Origin: Hyalella azteca
Lineage: Eukaryota > Arthropoda > Malacostraca > Amphipoda > Hyalellidae
Assembly (NCBI RefSeq): GCF_000764305.2
Contig: NW_025941721.1
Location: forward strand, 39,618-103,617
Direction of reading: 5' to 3'
Length of the DNA: 64,000 nucleotides
Both the position numbers and the translations under genes were made by a program. Shown piece after piece: positions 45,451 to 55,149 of the stretch. The notes below the pieces were generated by a model, which was given only the letters and a program-made list of their open reading frames with translations, had not been told where the DNA came from and did no database searches. The first letter of the stretch is position 1; every line of letters starts with the position of its first letter.

Positions 45451-48416
45451 GTCTGTGTAGATATAAAATTAATGACCTTACAAAAGTTGTTAATTAATTA
45501 AATACCTAATCAATATCATTATTCCTCAATTATATTAAATGTGAACAATTATGCTGCAATCTTTTCTACAAATTATTCAAAAGTATTTACGACTGGTATT
45601 ATTCAATGAAGATCGAACTGTATTCGTAGATAGGGTCCAGAGCAAAACAATTGTCATCGAAGTTTAAATAGCGGCAGTTAAATATAATTGTCTAATTTCT
45701 ACTTGAAACCAGGGAGAGTGGGTTATTAATTTCTGAATCGACATTTTAGGGACATGTACATTATTTAACTCTGCAGGCACCAAACGAAGCAGCAATAACT
45801 TCAAGCTTGTCCGTATATTTCGAGTCGTTGCTCTGCTCTTCCTGTATACATGTTACGTCAGATTAATTAATGAACGAGTTATTGCATTTGTATCAGTCTT
45901 GGTCTCCTGCGCTCCGCCATATGTTGAAGTGAACTGCTTTTTCATATGGCACGAGGGCGCGAATTGATCGTTCCCTTTGTACTTGATTAATGAATGAGAT
46001 GCACCGGAGCACAATAATATCTTAATCAATAAGCGACTTGATGTTCAAAAATCTATTAATTCGCTCACTATGAGTGGCGTATTGAGCGATCGTGCGGGTC
46101 ATAATCTAGCGCTTTATTTGGTAAAATTCTTTCCGTTACCCATGAGCGGTAAACGACGTCGGCTTACAATGGAACTTATGGACGAACATGAGCTTTCTTC
46201 AGGACAAGCGACCAAAAGCCATTGTGTTTTAATTCCTCCAGCATCATTCAACACCAACATTAAACATCACACGAACCCAATCAACGAATCTACGAGGTGC
46301 TGGTGGGAAACGAGGTGCCGTCCCTGGGCCTGTCCCCATGTCAGTGGCGTAGGAAATAAGAAAAGCATTTTAAATGCATTTAATATGCATTGTGCATCGA
46401 CCTTTCTCGTGAGAGCTCTGTACGAATTACAGCACCTTGTTCTCCTCCGTGGGTCGCACAAACTACGACAATGGTATCCATGATACCACGAGTGTCGTCA
46501 AACAAACACAAATCCTGGAATATGTAACTTTAATATAGACTTGCAAATTAACTGTGCTAATCGGGATGGATGACCCTCCGAACTGCCGCAAGATCCATTT
46601 CATACCACATCCACGTCTATAAAATTAGGAGCTGGTATTTCAATATTGGACATCAGTTTTACAGCCGCATCTAACAAACACATTTTCTCTGTGGATTTTC
46701 ATCGAAATCTCGTATATCATACCGGGAGGCTATTACATCGGTCTTGGCAATGAATGCCGATCCGACATGTTTTGTAAATACGCGCTGTCAATAATAAGTA
46801 TCAAACAGAGAATTCGGTGAATGATAAAAAATTAGACTGTGCAATTTTTTGGTCGAATAGCATGATTGATGGTATTGATGTAAGAAATGGATAATAGCAT
46901 AATACCTATTTGTGTAAGAAGCATGTCAAATATAATTTAGCTAAAAATAAAAAGTTTGCTAAACATTTCTAGCCTACGAATGTAAGAAAGTTTTCTAGAC
47001 ATAAATGTATGAGAAGCGTGAAAAATGTGTCAGAAATGGAAATGAAATTCCTTGAATTAAATAAGAAACTAATGCGAAATTAAGGAATATGTGTGGAAAA
47101 CTTATAAAAAGTGCGTATAAATTAACCTGGCCGTTTTCTATGTTTGCAGTACACATCGGAATATGCAGTAAATTCACGGAATGATTGTGTTTTTAGCCTT
47201 TTTGAAGAAAATATGGAAATATATATGATGTAGAAAAATATTGTAAAAATAATATGTAAGTGCGGGACAATTTTGTAGAAGGTCAAAATCAGTAATATAT
47301 ATGGAAAAATAGTACATAGAATAAAATTAAATCTTTGGAGAATGCCCACTAATTGGTCAGAAGAAAAAACCTCATGCACGAATCCCAAAGGATTCGATTA
47401 TCATAGATACTTGATACAAAGAATGGCCCCCAACAAACAACCGCACCAGGATTGTGAGGCGACTAGTGTTCATAATGTTGATGCGAAATAAAATTGTAAT
47501 ATAAATATAAATTTGGAACAGCATTGGAAATGAATTGAGAGGATTTTCAAAACTCCCATGCTTCCTAATGCACTTGGTCCCTCATTGGCCCTTTTCCTGA
47601 AGCCTCCATAACACAAGATAATTCATTGAGTAGCAACTCTGTCAGTGTCTGTCCCATAGCTTACGGGTAATGCAGATGAACACTCAATATATTAAGATTC
47701 CTAATTGACTCACCACGCTATAGTTCATCAGATAGTTGAGCAAATACTGAAGGTTTGGAAAAATTCAATGTTACCAAGTATACACATGAGAAATATGTAA
47801 TTAATAATAAGATATAGAATTTATACAATGCACGATAAATATATAGCTTCGTTCAAGACAGTGCGATGGATAAAAAACTACTGCTTAACAGCACGGCGCG
47901 CTGGCCGGATTTTTCTCACCCGAGGTTGGAGAACAAATTGACTCGCAGTGAAGTGGCTACGTGAGGTGGCTGCATGCTTGAGGTGGTCTGAGCGAGGTCA
48001 CTCCTAGTGCTCAAAGGCCCATACCCGAAGATTTCTCAAAGCTGTGTTAGCAATTGCGATAGTTTTTAATTCAACTCGGTATTTCTATCGCAGTGTCAAA
48101 CTGAATACATTTTTTTATCGTCTCATCGTCGCATGTTTCACTCTTTGGAATTTGTGTGGTTTGTAAATAGTGTTATTTTAGCAAGGCGCCGCGGATGCAG
48201 AGATGACGAGATGTTCACAATCGAGTTGATATTTATTAATATTCCAAAGTAATTTGTGAAGGTTGAATATCACAAATGATGAAGAAAGTCTTCTATTAAA
48301 TCCGCCATTATAAACTCTAAAACAATATTTTTGCTTACGAACCAGCAATTAAAAGTTGTCGATAAACTAATAATTTTTTCGTCTGAGATCTGTATCATCT
48401 TGCTCTTCCCCTAACA
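45451..48416. other. No gene recognised
   Basis: AT-rich sequence. The 137-residue + ORF 46070-46483 has no recognisable domain and an opposing open frame. No transposon ends or RNA genes were identified. Confidence 0.45.
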
Positions 48417-48640
48417 TTAATTCCGTGCACAACTTCGCAATCTTACGGGGTCCCTTCGACCGGCACCAATATGCCTGTATTCCCTGACGCTGGATGAACA
48501 TTTGACAACGTTTTCTTCTTGAAGGAAAGTTCCTATTTGTATGTTATTATTTGTAGAGGACTTCAGGTCATCGCAAAGTTTTTCATTGCACAGGTCAAGC
48601 GACATCCATGTATCATTGTACGTCTTCAGTAACAGTTGAA
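48417..48640 (+). pseudogene. Decayed Cys-loop exon of the upstream copy
   Basis: The translation VHNFAILRGPFDRH aligns with VCNFEVFRYPFDRQ of the downstream copy; the first Cys of the loop is replaced by His and the splice acceptor is lost. After a frame shift, YSLTLDE (the strand after the second Cys) and VEDFRSSQSFSLHRSSDIHV (end of the ligand-binding domain) can be read. It therefore shows what the downstream copy has lost. Confidence 0.6.
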
Positions 48641-49005
48641 ATGAAAACACCAGAAATTATTAAATTTAAACTTGAAATTTGCAGAAAAATAATTTTCAGA
48701 AAATGTGAGGAAATAATAAGGGACCAGATTAGATTAAGACCTGCAGTGATAATTGGTAAATTATGCAATTATGAGTGCTTATAGAATAGTAGTTCGTACA
48801 ATGCTGCGTAAAATTTAAATGTAAAGAAAATTAAATGTAAAGAAAATTATAGAACTTATATTAGAAACAATGTGTGTATCTTTCACTTGTAATTTCTCCG
48901 CAGTATATTGACTTTTGTATGAATTTTACTTAAAAAATTTCGACTGAGAATAATCAGTCACTTGTTCCGTTAATTATCCCTATCACAGTATTTGTCGTAC
49001 ATACA

Positions 49006-49229
49006 TTATATGTCTGTGTAGTTTGGCAGAAGCTGTTCTTTAATGCAGGTTTCATTGAAGACCAGAGAGTATTTCTTATTGACAATTTTCTTATTATTTT
49101 TCTCGATTCGGCGAATTAGGCTCTTGATAGGAAGTGAAAATCCAAATATCAGGTTTCCAAGGGACATTTTATTATAATTTTTACGACGTTTCGAATGCAA
49201 CTTCATTCATTATCAAGTAGAGGACGAGT
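49006..49229 (-). mobile_element. Penelope-like retroelement fragment with hammerhead-like motif
   Basis: On the minus strand the order is: CTTGATAATGAATG, a short loop, CATTCGAAACGTCG (49182-49218), then an open frame reading LPIKSLIRRIEKNNKKIVNK and continuing to YSLVFNETC-KEQLLPNYTDI. A GAATG/CATTC stem followed by GAAAC-GTC is the layout of the minimal hammerhead ribozymes found in Penelope-like elements; the first core is TTGATAA instead of CTGATGA. The basic KNN..NKKYSLVFNETC stretch resembles the segment before the reverse transcriptase in such elements, an impression not verified by search. No reverse transcriptase follows, so the fragment is truncated. Confidence 0.5.
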
Positions 49230-49324
49230 TTTGCAACAAGTGAATTTGAGATTTTGAAATGACAATAGTACAAACATAGGGTATTATGGATACAGATTGG
49301 AATCAAAGCTTGAATTTTTAAAAA

Positions 49325-49432
49325 AGCTGTTCTTTAATGCAGGTTTCATTGAAGACCAGAGAGTATTTCTTACTGACAATTTTCTTATTATTTTTCTCGA
49401 TTCGGCGAATTAGGCTCTTGATAGGAAGTGAC
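49325..49432 (-). mobile_element. Second partial copy of the Penelope-like coding segment
   Basis: About 108 bp are nearly identical to 49031-49131 (one difference in the matched part near the TTATTGACAA/TTACTGACAA site) and in the same orientation, 294 bp apart. Partial tandem repetition with the ribozyme-like region between the two copies fits the pseudo-LTR arrangement typical of Penelope-like elements. Confidence 0.55.
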
Positions 49433-49498
49433 ATTATATGTCTTGAACATATCATCTCATCGTACTCATTCAATGCCGGTAATTAGTTCAATTTGTAG

Positions 49499-49615
49499 GT
49501 GGTAATGCAGCTGTCCCGATTGTCAGGCGTGCCCCTGGTGACGGTCATGCTGCCGTCCTGCCAGCTCGTCGCCGTCGTCTACTCAACCCTCTTCGTCAGG
49601 TCCTCCTTGCTCCAG
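49499..49615 (+). pseudogene. TM1 exon of the upstream receptor copy
   Basis: A 117-nt open exon (39 codons) between acceptor TTTGTAG and donor GTGAGC. It reads VVMQLSRLSG followed by the hydrophobic VTVMLPSCQLVAVVYSTLFV. The R-x-(G)-V-P-L...LPS pattern is the start of the first membrane helix of Cys-loop channels. No homologous exon is seen in the downstream copy. Confidence 0.7.
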
Positions 49616-49742
49616 GTGAGCTTTACTCTATAATTATTATGTTGTTCATCAGCGCGTTTTTAGAACGTGTAAAACCTAGGCATGTTTCCTAAGTAATGAT
49701 GATGATTTAGCCATATAATTTTTCCCACTTTTTATGGTATAG

Positions 49743-49980
49743 GTTCGGCTTCCAGTGTCACCGTCGACGCTGTCGGTGCTGGTGACGCTCTTCCGCCAAG
49801 CAGTTTACGAGCTGCCCAGGACGCCCTGCATCAAAATTATGGACGCTTGGTTCCTCTCAGTGATAGTAATCGTATGCGCTGTAAGTCTTGTCCATTGCAC
49901 CTGAATATGCCGACATGAAGACCCAATTAGCTACTGAGAAAAAGGCACTTGAGAAAATTGACCAACAAACAGATGTAACA
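49743..49980 (+). pseudogene. TM2-TM3 exon of the upstream receptor copy, frameshifted
   Basis: After an acceptor (TTTATGGTATAG) the frame reads VRLPVSPSTLSVLVTLF (TM2), then ELPRTPCIKIMDAWFLSV and IVIVCAV (TM3), in phase with the TM1 exon. Relative to the downstream copy, two bases are missing after CTTGTCCAT (near 49895), shifting the frame so that the stretch EYADMKTQLATEKKALEKID is read in another frame. The pore-lining region has no obvious anion-channel PAR motif because only its C-terminal part is clear, so ion selectivity cannot be judged. Confidence 0.7.
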
Positions 49981-50390
49981 GAAATATATATATCTATATA
50001 TAAAAAACGAAAAAGATTTTCTAAAAATGCGTTAATGTGCTTTGCCTTCGTCATTTGTCGACTACATTTGGCTTGGTTTTGACTCCGTAGCGACGTGCAG
50101 TAGAGGACTAACATTCCAGAAAGAAATATATAGTAAGTTGAATGGAATATCTTGTTACCTTTACTATAGCTTTGAGCTTTGTAAGTAAATTTTCGGTCAT
50201 AGCTTAAATATTGACTACCATGACAAATGATTGTAAACTGTCGAAGAAAATATATTGGTAACTCTTTCATAAACTATTATGCGAAAGAAAGTTCAGAAAA
50301 ATTAATTCCTTCATTAATCGTTTTTCCGATAAATTAATCATTTACAATAAGTTTCCGAACCCATTGAACTTGCAACCCGTTCTTCCACAG

Positions 50391-50440
50391 CCATCACACA
50401 ATATCAACGTCTCAAGCCTCTATGAAATAGAATCACCAAG
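50391..50440 (+). other. Exon-like 50-nt stretch with strong splice sites
   Basis: TTCTTCCACAG precedes and GTAAGG follows. One frame is open and reads PSHNINVSSLYEIESP, which would fit the end of the M3-M4 loop just before TM4 in a Cys-loop channel, but no TM4 exon follows. It could be a relic of the upstream copy or a 5' non-coding exon of the downstream gene. Joining it to the exon at 50671 does not give a continuous frame. Confidence 0.3.
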
Positions 50441-50670
50441 GTAAGGCTTCCCATCAATCAACTGAAGCCGCGTGATAAATCGTTGGAAACATTTCACTAA
50501 TATCGCCTGCCTCAGAAGCAGCTATTGACCAGCCACTCAATAGGCCTCCCGATGGAGCTTGAGCTGTCACTTGCTACTAGTGGTACGGCTCAGTGCTGGA
50601 GAGAAAGAAGACTTGGGATATCACTGCTCTCGTTGTTTGCTTGGAGAAATATATAAGATGCTTACTAAAC

Positions 50671-50832
50671 ATGGATAACTGGAGTGACACTTCTAGGAAA
50701 TTTTCTTTAAGTGCTGCAATATTTCTGTCGTTGACCATGACTGGAAGTGTGACCGTGCGCGTGTTTCAGTTCCAGGAGGATGTGTGGCAGGCTCCCAACA
50801 TCAGGACTTTCGCTCGCTATAACTTCTCGCAC
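50671..50832 (+). CDS. Receptor exon 1: signal peptide and start of pentraxin domain
   Basis: 54 codons ending in NFSH before donor GTAACT, phase 0. FSLSAAIFLSLTMTGSVTV forms a hydrophobic leader; VFQFQEDVWQAPNIRTF resembles the first strand of pentraxin domains. The donor is not a strong consensus. Confidence 0.6.
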
Positions 50833-53419
50833 GTAACTGAAACATTAATCCAATCGATTAATAAAGTTAATTATGACGTTTGAATGACTAATAATTTTTA
50901 TATACTTTTAAGGAGACAAAAATTGCCTCAGAGTTGATCAATAGGGAACAGGAATATCATTTAAAGCTTATTGGTTTTTCCTGAAGTATTCCAATCCATT
51001 GCAGGAGCCCTTGAAGACGATCACTAACTTCACCATATGCTATCGCCTGAAGCTGGCGGCAATTGTGCAAGGAAACGTCCACCTATCCTACGCAAACCCC
51101 AGCTTTCCGAATAATGCTCTGCTACTAGGTAAGAAAGGGCTTGAAAATGCTTTCTTATATACATAAGGACTGTCCATCTTCCTGCATCCGGATAAACGTA
51201 AGAATGAATTGGTAATGTCGCATTTCAATAAAATTTAGAATAATATTAGGCCAAGATTTAACATTGAACAAAATTCAATAGGATTAACTAATTTTAAATT
51301 ATCTTAACAGAAGATTCGAGACTGAAGATGGAAGTGTATTACAATGACGCCCACAAATTAACCGCGCACTCAGTTGAACCTATTCTCCACAAGTGGCAGC
51401 ACTACTGCCACACATACGACAAGCAAGTTATTAAAAGTTACCACAACGGCTTACTCGTAGCTTCCCATGAAATTGAATCCACCACTAAAACAGGCCTCAA
51501 CTTGGATGGAATTTTGATACTCGGGCAAGACCAAGATTCGCTCGCTGGAAGTTTTGACGTCAATGAAATTCTTCGAGGATCGCTAACTCAAGTAGAAATC
51601 TTTGATCTTGTTTTTGCAGATAGTGAAATTTATGAACTCTTGCACTGTGGACAAGTTCCATATAAACCAATATTTTCGTCAGATGTTGCACAATTTGAAT
51701 TATTTGGAGTCAAAAGGGTTGATGCGTCGATCGAAAGCTTATGTGACAAAACGGAAACCTTCTTAATGTTGACAGATATCGCCACATTCGACGAGACCGT
51801 CAAAATGTGTTCGAGAACTGGGGGAAAAGTTTTCATTCCTGCCACCACGGAACAAAACAATAAAGTCCATTCCGTGTTGACACAGCCTTCATCTGTCTGC
51901 AGTCCAAATTATCAAATATTATTTGGCATTCGAAGGAACATTATATCAGAGCACTGGAGTTCCTATGATGGACGAAGGAACATAGACGTAGTTTTCTTCC
52001 GGGAAAATGCTGATTCGGTAACATTCGCTAATAACAACTGTGCTTCAATGGGTATTTCTTCTCCACTGTGGTATCTTGACGACTGTTCATCAAATCAGCC
52101 CCTCTCGTGCACACCTTGTTCGTATGGTAATTTTCCATCGCTTAGACTTAAAGGTTTGTGCTTCAAACGGGAAGAATTTGGGTTCACTTATATTTTAGGG
52201 TACCACTCGAAAACACCATATTTTTATTCACTTTCGGGAATTCTTATATACAAGGAGAACAACAACGAGTGGTACATGTTTGATGCCACGAAGCAGAAAA
52301 TTATAGCATCCATAAGGTTAGTTGCTGACACCTACTATCCTCTGGGAAGGAAACTTTGGATAGTGCAAGTTCATGGATTATGCCAGTTTCGACAACACGA
52401 CAATGTCCTCATCACGCTAACGTCATGTGAATCTTCGATGTTCACGTGTGATTCTGGAGACTGCATAGCTGCAAACGATCTATGTGACGGGATTGCTCAA
52501 TGCCAAGACCAGTCGGATGAAAGTAACTGTGCCATCTTACATGTTCCCCAAACTTATAACTCTCGCAGTCCCCCGCAAAATGGAGCGCCACTTATTATCA
52601 TCTCCAACATCGAAATTTTGCAGGTGCTGGAAATTGATGACGATCATCACTGGCTACAGTTGGATTTAGTGGTAACATTAACTTGGAAGGATGGTCGGTT
52701 GAAGTTCATGAACCTTCATCAGGATTCTGATAATAATTTCCTCAGCGATGACGAAGTAGCGCAAATTTGGACCCCAAAGTTTAAATTTTCTCCTGTCCAA
52801 GATGGTGATTCTACCCTCATTGACAAACAAGTCCAGATTGTGGCGGCTGGTAAAGCGTTGTCTACAGACTACAACAGACACAGAGAAGGTGATGAAGAAT
52901 AAAACATTAATTAAGGTGATCCAATTTTTGGCTGCGAAATCGGAACTATTGCACAATAAGTCACTTTAGGATACTGCATAAACATAAATGATATTCAAAT
53001 AAGAATGATAATATTAAAAAATTTTAAATTTTGTATGAATGACTAACGTCGTTGACCAATTTTTGACAGATTCCATCTATACAGGCGCGTCCGGTGAAGT
53101 CGTTCTCTCCCAACACTTCAGGTGAGTAGTGGGACTAGACTCTAGAGGGTATCTATAATCATGTTTGCAATCGTTATTATCAAACTGAATCTTTAGAGTC
53201 TAGAGAATGAATGTCTTATACTTTTTTGAGGTCCCTGAAGTTGACCATTAAATTTTACATTTGCGATATGCCACTAACATTTTATACTTTTTGGCACTGA
53301 AAACATTTGAGAAGTTGAAAAGACGCGAGATTGTGCGCAACTTGTTATTCTTTCTTCTCAGCATCAAGTTTGTGTGCAACTTCGAGGTATTTCGGTACCC
53401 TTTCGACCGGCAATGGTGA
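50671..53419 (+). CDS. Chimeric Cys-loop receptor: pentraxin + C-type-lectin-like + LDLa + ligand-binding domain, truncated (5 exons)
   Basis: The exons 50671-50832, 51005-51128, 51311-52888, 53070-53121 and 53362-53419 join with matching phases (0, 1, 1, 2) and consensus GT-AG sites. The predicted protein is about 657 residues. In order: a signal-peptide-like N-terminus (residues 1-30), a pentraxin/LamG-like domain (about 35-206, with W-x-HYCHTY at about 124-131), a C-type-lectin-like domain (about 239-365), a Cys-containing linker domain (about 366-470), an LDL-receptor class A module (about 471-503, CDGIAQCQDQSDESNC) and a Cys-loop ligand-binding domain (about 520 onward) with FVCNFEVFRYPFDRQW. 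Known family role: ligand-gated ion channel at the cell surface; the extra extracellular modules suggest carbohydrate or ligand capture (inference). Translation stops at TGA 53417-53419, just where the second Cys should be, because the next bases come from the TM2-TM3 exon. It is thus a truncated or pseudogenised copy, unless a soluble product is made. The start at 50671 was chosen for the hydrophobic leader; an in-frame ATG at 50593 is also possible. Confidence 0.75.
51005..51128 (+). CDS. Receptor exon 2: pentraxin domain
   Basis: Acceptor CCATTGCAG; donor GGTAAG. It reads EPLKTITNFTICYRLKL..., the F-T-x-C-x-R strand with the first conserved Cys of pentraxins. It ends in phase 1 and joins exon 3 to restore a Glu codon. 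Confidence 0.75.
51311..52888 (+). CDS. Receptor exon 3: pentraxin end, C-type-lectin-like, LDLa and most of ligand-binding domain
   Basis: This is the longest open frame in the window (525 full codons), uninterrupted and domain-rich. The pentraxin part continues with HKWQHYCHTYD and LILGQDQDSLAGSFD. The lectin-like part has WYLDDCSSNQPLSC as its C-terminal core. The linker holds a W-x-V pattern (LWIVQVHGLC) and LITLTSC leading into LDLa. The ligand-binding part has LDLVVTLTWKDGRL and QIWTPKFKFSP, the W-x-D-x-R-L and W-x-P motifs of Cys-loop receptors. The chosen end is the in-frame donor AAG|GTGATG; read-through would stop at 52902. Confidence 0.85.
53070..53121 (+). CDS. Receptor exon 4: ligand-binding domain strand
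   Basis: A 52-nt exon after TTTTTGACAG and before GTGAGT. It reads SIYTGASGEVVLSQHF, matching the Y-x-G-x-(gly)-x-V-x-x-S-Q-x-F segment that precedes the Cys-loop. The phases on both sides fit exons 3 and 5 exactly. Confidence 0.75.
53362..53419 (+). CDS. Receptor exon 5: first half of Cys-loop, then stop
   Basis: After TTTCTTCTCAG the frame reads SIKFVCNFEVFRYPFDRQW and then TGA. The 13 residues after the first Cys are exactly the loop length, so only the closing Cys is missing. At TGG the sequence switches to that of the TM2-TM3 exon, out of frame. Confidence 0.75.
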
Positions 53420-53562
53420 CGCTCTTCCGCCAAGCAGTTTACGAGCTCCCCAGGACGCCCTACATCAAAATTATGGACGCTTGGTTCCTCTCAGTGACAG
53501 TCATCGTATGCGCCGTAATTCTTGCCCATATTGCCTCTGAATATGCCGACATGAAGCATTAG
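53413..53562 (+). pseudogene. TM2-end/TM3 remnant fused to the Cys-loop exon
   Basis: From TGGTGACGCTCTTCCGCC the sequence is about 94% identical to 49780-49919. It reads VTLFRQAVYELPRTPYIKIM, then a hydrophobic TM3 (DAWFLSVTVIVCAVILAHIA) and EYADMKH before TAG. It is in a different frame from the Cys-loop exon, has no acceptor of its own and lacks TM1 and the start of TM2. The TM3 frame itself is intact, more so than in the upstream copy. Confidence 0.75.
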
Positions 53563-53565
53563 GCT

Positions 53566-55149
53566 GAAAAAAGCAGTTCCTCTTCTGAAAACAAGACCCT
53601 TTCGAGAAGAATGGCCAAATGCAAGGCCATCGAGAAGAAGCCGTCACAGGAATGGATGAAAATAATAAGGTGTGTTGAAGACCAACACTCTCCGGCTCGA
53701 AACATAATACCATCAACTCTTCCTTCTCTAACGTCCTGGCAATATTCATAAGCTACTGCTTAATCAGCAAGTCGCTTACTCAGCATGACAAAGCTAATTA
53801 ATATAATTAGACCGACCCTCCCAAGCAAAACTGTGACCCAGCATCGGCCCGCCACCGCATTGAATATTTAAAAAACAATTAGATAAAACATTTTATAGAT
53901 CCTCCCGCATTCAGTTTCTACAATTACACAATGTTAATCCTATGCACCGAATCAGCCTCCCTTCGAATGGCAAATTGGTTGTCAAAAAGGATTAAGGATT
54001 TTGTGTTTTTGTTGTGGCCCCAAGCTCGACACCTGGCACTACTGGACAAGCCGATAATGGAGCCAGCGAGCGATGGCAGTTATGCCTTGCCAGTGGTCTA
54101 TTTTATTGAGAGTAGTCAGGTTGTTGGCGAGGTGAGGCACATGGTCCGGAAAAAGAATGAGAAGCTACCGGCCATAAATTTAACTCATGAACAAGCCTTG
54201 TAGCAAACGATCGGTATAAAATTGCTCAGCTAAACTCAGCCATAGAGCTGCAAGTCGCTGACCACGCTAGAAACATCAAAAGTCATTCCAGTTCCGCGAC
54301 GACTTGAAGCCAAAGGCGCTGTGTGCCTGCAGCCGCTGCTGGAGCCGGTTTAGTCTTCACGGCATCTGCACCTCAGCATGCGCATACCTCCACACTTATC
54401 CCACCTCCCCACCTTGCTGCAGCCAATGACCGACTCCAGTCCTATACTTTCCCCGCTTCTCAACCATGCTGCAGTCAATTAGGATAGGTCCGGAAAGGTT
54501 TGTTTGAGTGGAGAATCGGGAACAGTGTGGAGGAAGACGTATGCTGGGGTGTAGATGACGTACAGGCTATACTGGCTGAAGCAGTGTCGGCTGGCTTACG
54601 GCGTCTATGGCTCCAAGCACGTGCTAAAATGCTCGAGTTGGGCACCAATCGAGCGGTGGTTAGTGAATGAAATGATGTTTATAGGCAGTGTTTACTGCTG
54701 GACAGTCAGTATACCCTGGGCCATTCACTCCCTTAATTGATGATGTACAGCTCGTGAGATTTTAATAGAGTGATGCATTGGACTAGTTACTGAAGGCTGA
54801 AAGCAGGCTTAATCTGTGGGTGTTTTAGTAGGCTTACGGAAATACACGAGGTGTTCCGTTTAGGGGTGAACTGGGGTTCAAAATTGTGAGATCGCACGGC
54901 TGCGCTCTTGAATGAAGAATTTAACCTCCTAATGAATATATTTCAATATATATTTGGTTGATATGCATTAGTCTGGACATTAGATTTATTTAGAGTTAAA
55001 TGGCTATTTTATTCTATATATTGTGATTTTATAGCAGTTTTTCTTTCAAATGAGCGTTATATATTTCAAGCCACTTATCACGGCCCGTCTTTTGGAGGCC
55101 ATACTTGGAGGAATATAAAATAATTGTCAATTTGGGCATTCATAACCTC
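53566..55149. other. No gene recognised
   Basis: The first about 180 bp may be decayed M3-M4 loop sequence of the receptor (Lys/Glu-rich frames). The ORF 53931-54203 (90 residues) and the GC-richer patch 54290-54730 show no known domain. Confidence 0.4.

Larger units (their letters stand above)
48417..49980 (+). pseudogene. Upstream paralogue of the chimeric Cys-loop receptor, decayed 3' half
   Basis: Three recognisable pieces in the correct order lie 1-4 kb upstream of the intact gene, on the same strand: a broken Cys-loop exon (48417-48640), a TM1 exon (49499-49615) and a TM2-TM3 exon (49743-49980). The lectin and ligand-binding exons expected upstream were not found. A Penelope-like element sits in the intron between Cys-loop and TM1. 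The TM2-TM3 part is about 94% identical to that of the downstream copy, so the two are tandem duplicates. The Cys-loop cysteine is lost and there are frameshifts in two exons; the copy is a pseudogene, though its TM1 exon is still open with good splice sites. An exon-like 50-nt stretch at 50391-50440 may be its M3-M4 region. Confidence 0.75.

Noticed and set aside
44964..45497. 177-residue ORF and overlapping ORFs of 131, 111 and 97 residues
   Set aside because: They are translations of the 14/11-bp minisatellite, which is open in all + frames; no independent evidence of a gene.
46070..46483. 137-residue + strand ORF
   Set aside because: No domain pattern or hydrophobic/Cys framework, an opposing open frame, and no splice or duplicate support.
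49879..49890. GTAAGT in the TM3 region of the upstream receptor copy as an exon end
   Set aside because: The downstream copy has GTAATT at the same place and continues as coding TM3, so the donor-like match is most likely a coincidental mutation.
50644..50660. TATATAA-like sequence just before the receptor start
   Set aside because: It lies only about 15 bp upstream of the chosen ATG and within the alternative upstream frame, too close for a TATA box serving that start.
53931..54203. 90-residue ORF downstream of the receptor as a possible TM4 exon
   Set aside because: It lacks the F-P-x-x-F...YW pattern of TM4 and has no acceptor consistent with the receptor phase.
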